Of a stretch of 6,088 bases of DNA, positions 1 through 4,130 are shown one piece after another. The DNA is taken from NCBI GenBank assembly GCA_946619065.1, contig CAMOLY010000072.1, forward strand, positions 1-6,088, in the 5' to 3' direction. Source of the stretch: an uncultured Clostridia bacterium. Its GTDB lineage: Bacteria; Bacillota; Clostridia; Oscillospirales; Oscillospiraceae. A program made the position numbers and the translations under genes. Under the pieces are notes generated by a model, which saw nothing but the letters and a program-made list of their open reading frames with translations, had not been told where the DNA came from and ran no database searches. Each line of letters begins with the position of its first letter. The stretch's first letter is position 1.

Positions 1-731
1 TCCAGCGAGACCTCCGCCGGAGGCAGCGGCTCCAGCTTCAGCATCTTCTCCACCATCGGGATGTGGCGGTCGTAGATGTGGCAGTCGGCAATGACATGGA
101 CCAGCTCGCCGGGAACGAGGCCGCTGACCTGGGCAAACATGTATACCAGGGCGGCATACTGGACTACGTTCCAATTGTTCGCGGTGAGCATGTCCTGCGA
201 GCGCTGATTCAGAATCGCGTTGAGCCGGTTTCCGCTGACGTTGAAGGTCATCGAATAGGCGCAGGGATAAAGGGCCATCTCGCTCAGATCTGCGAAATTG
301 TACATGCTGGTGAGGATCCGGCGGCTCTGGGGATTGTGCTTGAGATCGTACAAAACCCGGTCCACCTGGTCGAATTCGCCCTCGGGATAGCGGTGCTTTT
401 GGCCCAGCTGGTAGCCGTAGGCCTTGCCGATCGTGCCGTTTTCATCCGCCCAGCTGTCCCAAATATGGCTGCCCAGCAGACGCACATCGTTGGACTTCTT
501 CTGCCAGATCCAGAGCAGCTCATCGATTGCGGACTTCCAGTAGGTGCGCCGCAGGGTCATCAGCGGAAACTCCCGCTGCAGATCGTAGCGGTTGACCACG
601 CCGAAAAGCTTGATCGTGTGGGCCGGCGTTCCGTCCTCCCAGTGGGGGCGGACGGGGAGGCCCTCGTCGCTGACGCCGCGGCTGAGAATCTCCCGGCAGG
701 TTTGCATATAAACCCGGTCTGCATAGCTCAT
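1..731 (-). CDS. thyA: Thymidylate synthase ThyA, N-terminal part (3' end outside window)
   Basis: ThyA converts dUMP to dTMP in the cytoplasm, using methylene-tetrahydrofolate as carbon and hydride donor and releasing dihydrofolate. The frame opens at ATG 731 with AGGAGGGG upstream and runs to the left edge: 243 codons plus two bases, no stop. Motifs in order are WEDGTPAHTIK (31-41), SAIDELLWIWQ (67-77), HIWDSWADENGTIGKAYG (89-106), SRRI (136-139, phosphate-binding arginines), LYPC (154-157, catalytic C157), RSQD (177-180) and HIYDRH (218-223). C157, R177, D180, H218 and Y220 all sit at a constant offset of 11 from E. coli C146, R166, D169, H207 and Y209. The overall sequence is of the Bacillus/phage phi3T and clostridial type rather than the E. 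coli type. It starts 31 nt after the lipoprotein gene. Perhaps 40 or so C-terminal residues are missing. Confidence 0.97.
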   Translation of the reverse strand, partial: MSYADRVYMQTCREILSRGVSDEGLPVRPHWEDGTPAHTIKLFGVVNRYDLQREFPLMTLRRTYWKSAIDELLWIWQKKSNDVRLLGSHIWDSWADENGTIGKAYGYQLGQKHRYPEGEFDQVDRVLYDLKHNPQSRRILTSMYNFADLSEMALYPCAYSMTFNVSGNRLNAILNQRSQDMLTANNWNVVQYAALVYMFAQVSGLVPGELVHVIADCHIYDRHIPMVEKMLKLEPLPPAEVSL

Positions 732-737
732 GGGTAT

Positions 738-745
738 CCCCTCCT
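738..745 (-). promoter_or_regulatory. Ribosome binding site of thyA
   Basis: AGGAGGGG is 6 nt before ATG 729-731, in the 31-nt gap after the lipoprotein stop (763-765). The gap holds no hairpin with a T run and is too short for a convincing promoter, so thyA is probably on the same message. Confidence 0.7.
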
Positions 746-762
746 GTCTGTGCGGTTCTGTT

Positions 763-2370
763 TCAGGGTTCCGTCTCTGTGGTCTCACCGGTTTCGCCGG
801 TCTGCTCCTGGGCCGGCGAGATGCTCAGGACCTCATAGTCCGCCCCGGCATCCGCCAGGCTGCGGCCGCCGGGGAGATGGAACACGCTGTCCACCGCCGG
901 CTGCAGGCTCGCGATCATGCCGCGCCCCGCCATCACCGCATAGGATTTGAACAGCAGCGGGCAGATGCAGCCCCGCTCCATCACGTTCCGGTAGAGCTCA
1001 TAGCAGTTGCCGGAGTTCTCCAGCGCGTCGGCGCAGAGGCCCTCCATCCCCTCGCTCCGGATGCCGCCGAAGCTCAGGCTTCCGTAAAGGCGGAAAAACT
1101 CGCTGAGGTCAAAATTCGCCGAAAGCCTGGTCTCGCCCAGAAAGCAGTCGAACTGTCCGGCGGACAGGCGGTAGTGATAGGTCTCATAGTCCACCGCGCT
1201 GACCTCGACGCGGACGCCGGCGCGGGTGAACATGTCGGAGATCCGGTGCGCGATCTCCACCAGGGTCGGATCGGCGGAGCAGACCAGCAGTGTCCCGACG
1301 TATTCCGGCGAGATGTTGGCCTTTCCCTTAACCCGGGCAAAGGCAGACGGATCATAGTCATAGCCCTTTGCCAGCTCTTCGTCATACAGGGGGCTCGCCG
1401 GCGCGCAGGGCAGGCAGGCGGGCTCGGCAAAGCCCTTGCAGATCGTGAGGATCTCGCTGCGGTCGATCAGATGGGTGACTCCGGCGCGGAAGGTCTCGTT
1501 GACAAACATCCCGGCCGAAAAATTGAAGCCGAGGTAGACCATCGCGGTGGTGGGGCAGTCCCAGAGCTCATAGTCGCAGCGGTAGCCCACCGCAGTCGGG
1601 GCATTGAGATCCACGCAGACCAGGCTCGTGTCGCCAAACTCGAAGCTGTCGCGGATCTCGGTGGGGTTCTTCTCGGCGGTCAGCTGGATGGTGTCAAACT
1701 CCACCGGCGCGCCGCGGTTCTGCCACCAGGCCCGGCAGCGGTACAGGCCGGGCTTGCTCCCGCGGGAAAAGGCGTAGGGGCCGGAACCGATCGGCCTCGG
1801 GTCCTCCGCCGTTCCCTTCTTCACGATGGGCACGTCCAGCAGCAGCGGCAGATTCTCATAGGGATCCCGCAGGGTGATCGAGACGGTCTTTTCGCTCTCG
1901 GCGGTGAAGGCGTAGACCCGGGAAAAGCGGCTGCCATAGTAGTCGCTGCCTCTGGCAGCCTCCAGCGAGGCGACCACGTCCTCCGCGGTCACCGGACTGC
2001 TGTCCGAGAAGGCGGCATCCGGACAGATCGTGAAGAGATAGCGCCTTCCGTCCTCGGAGACGGCAAACTGCCGGCAGAGCACGGGCTCGGGTTCAAAGCT
2101 GCCGTTGATCGCAAACAGGCCCTCGTAGACCAGAGACAGGATCGGCCGGTTGGTGATGCACAGGCAGGAATAGGGATTGAAGCCGTATTCCGCCACGTAG
2201 CACAGGCCGAAATGATCGGGCTTCTGCTCCGTCCGCTCCGGCTCGGAGACCGGGATGATCCCGTTTTCCTCCGTGTCAGGCGGGATTTCCGTCGTCTTCG
2301 GCGCGGCAGGATCGGAGGAGCACCCGGCAAGCAGGAGCAATGCCAGGATCAGGCAAAGAATCCGTTTCAT
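763..2370 (-). CDS. Family 5 (oligopeptide/dipeptide-type) ABC transporter solute-binding lipoprotein
   Basis: The 535-residue product begins with a lipoprotein signal: MKR, a leucine-rich core, and the lipobox LLAGC with lipidated Cys at 17. It should be exported by Sec and anchored outside the membrane. A Pro/Glu-rich linker (about 18-52) precedes the binding fold. Family 5 marks are NPYSCLCITNRPILSLVYEG (about 65-84), the SEDG-x-x-YLFTI strand, FSDSSPVTAEDVVASLEAA, PIGSGPYAF, and a C-terminal lobe with VRVEVSAVDYETYHYRLSAG. Such proteins deliver peptides, or sometimes nickel or sugars, to an ABC permease. No permease or ATPase gene is visible beside it. The mature chain has 18 cysteines besides the lipidated one, many for an exported protein. 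The C-terminus is a repetitive acidic tail (TGETGETTETEP). AAAAGGAGG at 2378-2386 supports the start, which overlaps the pgeF stop by 4 nt. Ligand unknown. Confidence 0.9.
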   Translation of the reverse strand: MKRILCLILALLLLAGCSSDPAAPKTTEIPPDTEENGIIPVSEPERTEQKPDHFGLCYVAEYGFNPYSCLCITNRPILSLVYEGLFAINGSFEPEPVLCRQFAVSEDGRRYLFTICPDAAFSDSSPVTAEDVVASLEAARGSDYYGSRFSRVYAFTAESEKTVSITLRDPYENLPLLLDVPIVKKGTAEDPRPIGSGPYAFSRGSKPGLYRCRAWWQNRGAPVEFDTIQLTAEKNPTEIRDSFEFGDTSLVCVDLNAPTAVGYRCDYELWDCPTTAMVYLGFNFSAGMFVNETFRAGVTHLIDRSEILTICKGFAEPACLPCAPASPLYDEELAKGYDYDPSAFARVKGKANISPEYVGTLLVCSADPTLVEIAHRISDMFTRAGVRVEVSAVDYETYHYRLSAGQFDCFLGETRLSANFDLSEFFRLYGSLSFGGIRSEGMEGLCADALENSGNCYELYRNVMERGCICPLLFKSYAVMAGRGMIASLQPAVDSVFHLPGGRSLADAGADYEVLSISPAQEQTGETGETTETEP

Positions 2371-3173
2371 GCGTCCGCCTCCTTTTCCCGCAGCAGAATC
2401 ACGGCTGCCATGGTGCCGCGGGCAGTCCCGGTCAGGCGGTGCGACCAGAAGCGGTCGGGCCGGCAGCGGGTGCAGTCGCAGCTGCAGTCGATCCGCCGCA
2501 CGCCCGTGCGGCGCAGCCAGAGAGCGTTGAGCGCCTTCAGATCCGGGTAGTACTTCTCCCCTTCCCGGCGGATCAGCGGCTCGGCCTCCGGACCGAGGGA
2601 GGCAAGGATTGCGCGCGGCACGTCCGCGTCCGTCTCAAAGCAGCAAGGGCCGATGCAGGGACCGATCGCGGCCTCCACGTCGGCGGGATCAGTGCCGAAG
2701 TCCCGAGCCATAGCCTCCAGGCAGCGGGCGGCGATTCCGAGGGCGGTTCCGCGCCAGCCGGCGTGGACCGCGGCCACCGCCCGGCGCACCGGGTCGTGCA
2801 GCAGAATCGGCGTGCAGTCGGCGGAAAAGCAGACCAGGGCCACGCCGGGCTCGTTCGTATAGATGCCGTCCCGCTCCGGCCCGACGGCCCGGAACAGGCC
2901 GCAGCCGCAGTCCGGGCGGCCCACACGGGCCACACGGTCGGTGTGGGTCTGGCGGGTAAAAACCGTCTGCTCCGGGGTGAAGCCCACAGCCTGTCCCAGG
3001 CGGCGGTAGTTTTCATAGACGTTGTTCCAGTCGTCGCCCCGGTGAATGCCGAGGTTCAGAGATTCCAGACAGCCTGCGGAAACGCCGCCGCGCCGCGTGG
3101 AAAAGCAGTGGGCCGCGTCCCCGGTGATGACGTCGGAGGTCAGGTATTCCGGGTTCAAATGCGTTGTAAACAT
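2367..3173 (-). CDS. pgeF: PgeF/YfiH-family enzyme (laccase-domain purine nucleoside enzyme, peptidoglycan editing factor)
   Basis: The 268-residue product is a full-length member of the YfiH/YlmD/FAMIN family. These zinc enzymes were first called polyphenol oxidases; later work showed purine nucleoside phosphorylase and adenosine deaminase activity, and in E. coli a role in keeping wrong amino acids out of the peptidoglycan stem. Visible motifs are FSTRRGGVS (24-32), QTHTDRV (75-81), SADCTPILLHDP (117-128) and AAVHAGWRGT (134-143). The metal and active-site triad H77, C120 and H137 keeps the exact spacing of E. coli H71, C107 and H124. The C-terminal part has FWSHR followed by GTMAAVIL. ATG 3173 is chosen over a frame open to 3233, because GGGAGG is 7 nt upstream and the extra residues are not family-like. 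It overlaps the acetyltransferase by 19 nt and the next gene by ATGA. A CxCxCxxC cluster at 230-237 is richer in Cys than usual. Confidence 0.93.
   Translation of the reverse strand: MFTTHLNPEYLTSDVITGDAAHCFSTRRGGVSAGCLESLNLGIHRGDDWNNVYENYRRLGQAVGFTPEQTVFTRQTHTDRVARVGRPDCGCGLFRAVGPERDGIYTNEPGVALVCFSADCTPILLHDPVRRAVAAVHAGWRGTALGIAARCLEAMARDFGTDPADVEAAIGPCIGPCCFETDADVPRAILASLGPEAEPLIRREGEKYYPDLKALNALWLRRTGVRRIDCSCDCTRCRPDRFWSHRLTGTARGTMAAVILLREKEADA
2378..2386 (-). promoter_or_regulatory. Ribosome binding site of the solute-binding lipoprotein
   Basis: AAAAGGAGG sits 7 nt before ATG 2368-2370, inside the last codons of pgeF. Together with the ATGA overlap (2367-2370) it indicates that this gene is translated from the same message as pgeF. 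Confidence 0.7.
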
Positions 3174-3790
3174 GCGTCGACCTCCCGATAAAACTGCGCA
3201 ATTTGCAGGCCGTCCACCAGGGAATGGTGGCACAGCAGGGTCAGCGGCATCATCAGCCGGCCACAGCTGTCCGGAGAGAAACGGCCCCAGGAAATGCGGG
3301 GATTGGAATCCTCCGGTCCGGCGGTGGGCTGGACAAAGGCGGAATAGTGCAGCCAGGGCAGCGAGGTGATAAAGAGCAGGCCCTCCACGTCCTCGTCCTC
3401 CTCGATGCTGGCCCGTTCCCGGCGGCGCTGCCGCTCGGCGGCGGCATAGGCCATGTAATCGGCCATGGACATGGCGGGATCGTGGTACAGGGTGCAGTAG
3501 CAGTAGGTCCCGTCCTCCAGCAGCTCCACATGGGAGGTGCCGCAGGCGTCATACTCCACCATGCCCGCTCCGTGGATCCGGCGGCGCAGCTCCGGAACGG
3601 CGTTGGCAGCCAGGGCCGCGACACGGATCATGGCCAGATAGAACGACCAGCCGTTTTCCCTGCAGGCTGCCGCCAGCTGAGACACATCCACGTCCACCGT
3701 CACGCCCACATGGGGATTGGACTGGCGGAGAAAGTGGTCAAAATGGGCCTTGCGGGGAGAATTGGAAATGTCGATTTCTCTGTAAGTCAT
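3155..3790 (-). CDS. Chloramphenicol acetyltransferase-like enzyme (CatA fold)
   Basis: The 211-residue product matches type A chloramphenicol acetyltransferases in length and motifs. These are trimeric cytoplasmic enzymes that move an acetyl group from acetyl-CoA to a hydroxyl. Visible are an N-terminal PRKAHFDHF (residues 12-20), matching the R-K-x-H-F segment whose Arg pairs with the catalytic-loop Asp; LPWLHYSAFVQPT (144-156); and the catalytic HHSLVDG (188-194), with H189 as general base and D193 as structural Asp. Without gaps, T142 falls where CAT III has Ser148, which stabilises the oxyanion. ATG 3790 is the start: AAAGG is 8 nt upstream and family similarity begins there, although the frame stays open to 4048. 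Its end overlaps pgeF by 19 nt. Many chromosomal members do not give chloramphenicol resistance, so the substrate is uncertain; there are no flanking transposon parts. Confidence 0.9.
   Translation of the reverse strand: MTYREIDISNSPRKAHFDHFLRQSNPHVGVTVDVDVSQLAAACRENGWSFYLAMIRVAALAANAVPELRRRIHGAGMVEYDACGTSHVELLEDGTYCYCTLYHDPAMSMADYMAYAAAERQRRRERASIEEDEDVEGLLFITSLPWLHYSAFVQPTAGPEDSNPRISWGRFSPDSCGRLMMPLTLLCHHSLVDGLQIAQFYREVDACLQRI
3181..3186 (-). promoter_or_regulatory. Ribosome binding site of pgeF, inside the acetyltransferase gene
   Basis: GGGAGG is 7 nt before ATG 3171-3173 and lies within the last codons of the acetyltransferase, whose stop is at 3155-3157. It decides the pgeF start and fits translational coupling through the 19-nt overlap. 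Confidence 0.7.
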
Positions 3791-3798
3791 ACAAAATA

Positions 3799-3803
3799 CC
3801 TTT
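3799..3803 (-). promoter_or_regulatory. Ribosome binding site of the acetyltransferase
   Basis: AAAGG lies 8 nt before ATG 3788-3790 and overlaps the TAA stop of the small membrane gene (3802-3804). Ribosomes ending the upstream frame would finish on this site, which suggests coupled translation. It also fixes the enzyme start well inside the longer open frame. Confidence 0.5.
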
Positions 3804-4074
3804 ATGAAGGGAGCGACGTCGTCTGCGGCAGGGGCGCGGCAGGCCCTTCCATCAACCCGATGCAGAGAATCATAACACAAATCGTAAAAATGACTGCGAG
3901 AATCAGGCTGACCGTCCGAACCACGCGGCGGCGCCGGCGCTGCGTTGCCGTAAAAGAATTCTTCCATCGAACACACGCGACCGCAAAAACGATCCAGGCT
4001 GCCGGCGCGATCAGAAGGCCGGCAAACCCAAGTCTGCTCAGAAACCATTCAACAGCAGAAAAGACGGATCCCAT
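3802..4074 (-). CDS. Small two-helix membrane protein of unknown function (90 aa)
   Basis: I do not recognise this family. The product has two strongly hydrophobic segments, about residues 16-35 (GFAGLLIAPAAWIVFAVACV) and 55-74 (VSLILAVIFTICVMILCIGL). They are joined by a very basic loop, about 36-53, that includes a run of five arginines. By the positive-inside rule the loop should be cytoplasmic, with both ends outside. The short tail after helix 2 is Pro/Ser/Thr rich. I chose ATG at 4074 because GGGAGG lies 9 nt upstream; an in-frame GTG at 4104 would add ten residues but has no comparable ribosome site. The gene starts 56 nt after secA and stops 11 nt before the acetyltransferase. Its GC content, about 56% by hand count, is lower than its neighbours. 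A competing 297-codon frame covers much of the region but lacks a ribosome site and a hydrophobic pattern. The gene is probable, its role unknown. Confidence 0.62.
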   Translation of the reverse strand: MGSVFSAVEWFLSRLGFAGLLIAPAAWIVFAVACVRWKNSFTATQRRRRRVVRTVSLILAVIFTICVMILCIGLMEGPAAPLPQTTSLPS

Positions 4075-4083
4075 TTCAGTATT

Positions 4084-4089
4084 CCTCCC
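4084..4089 (-). promoter_or_regulatory. Ribosome binding site of the small membrane protein
   Basis: GGGAGG lies on the minus strand 9 nt before ATG at 4072-4074. It decides the start in favour of this ATG over GTG at 4102-4104, and it is the main evidence that this short frame is translated. Confidence 0.65.
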
Positions 4090-4130
4090 GACAGTCAGGG
4101 ACACAGAAACTCGAAGTCAACGGGGCGGCC

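Noticed and set aside
787..801. Small hairpin ACCGG-CGAAA-CCGGT near the lipoprotein 3' end, as a terminator
   Set aside because: The stem is only 5 bp, there is no T run after it, it lies inside the coding sequence, and thyA follows closely.
63..950. A 295-codon plus-strand frame at the left end
   Set aside because: It lies opposite thyA, whose catalytic residues align perfectly with known enzymes, and it ends in Pro/Arg/Ser-rich low-complexity sequence.
730..2550. A 606-codon open frame on the plus strand opposite the lipoprotein gene
   Set aside because: It is antisense to a protein with a clear lipobox and family 5 motifs. Its translation is Ala/Gly/Arg/Val rich with no domain I can see, as expected for the shadow of a GC-rich gene.
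3869..3877. Extended -10-like TGTTATGAT on the minus strand upstream of the acetyltransferase
   Set aside because: The match is good, but the -35 position (16-18 nt further) has no resemblance to TTGACA, and the bases encode hydrophobic residues of the second helix, which explains the composition.
3155..4048. A longer acetyltransferase starting at ATG 4048 (297 codons)
   Set aside because: The extra 86 residues do not resemble the family, there is no ribosome site before ATG 4048, and the region is better explained by the small membrane gene in another frame.
4081..4100. Imperfect inverted repeat CCCTGAC/GTCGGG over the small gene's ribosome site
   Set aside because: The loop would be about one base and the stem has a bulge, so a stable regulatory hairpin is unlikely.
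4115..4120. TTGACT as a -35 box in the gap after secA
   Set aside because: At 16-18 nt spacing no plausible -10 follows on the minus strand.
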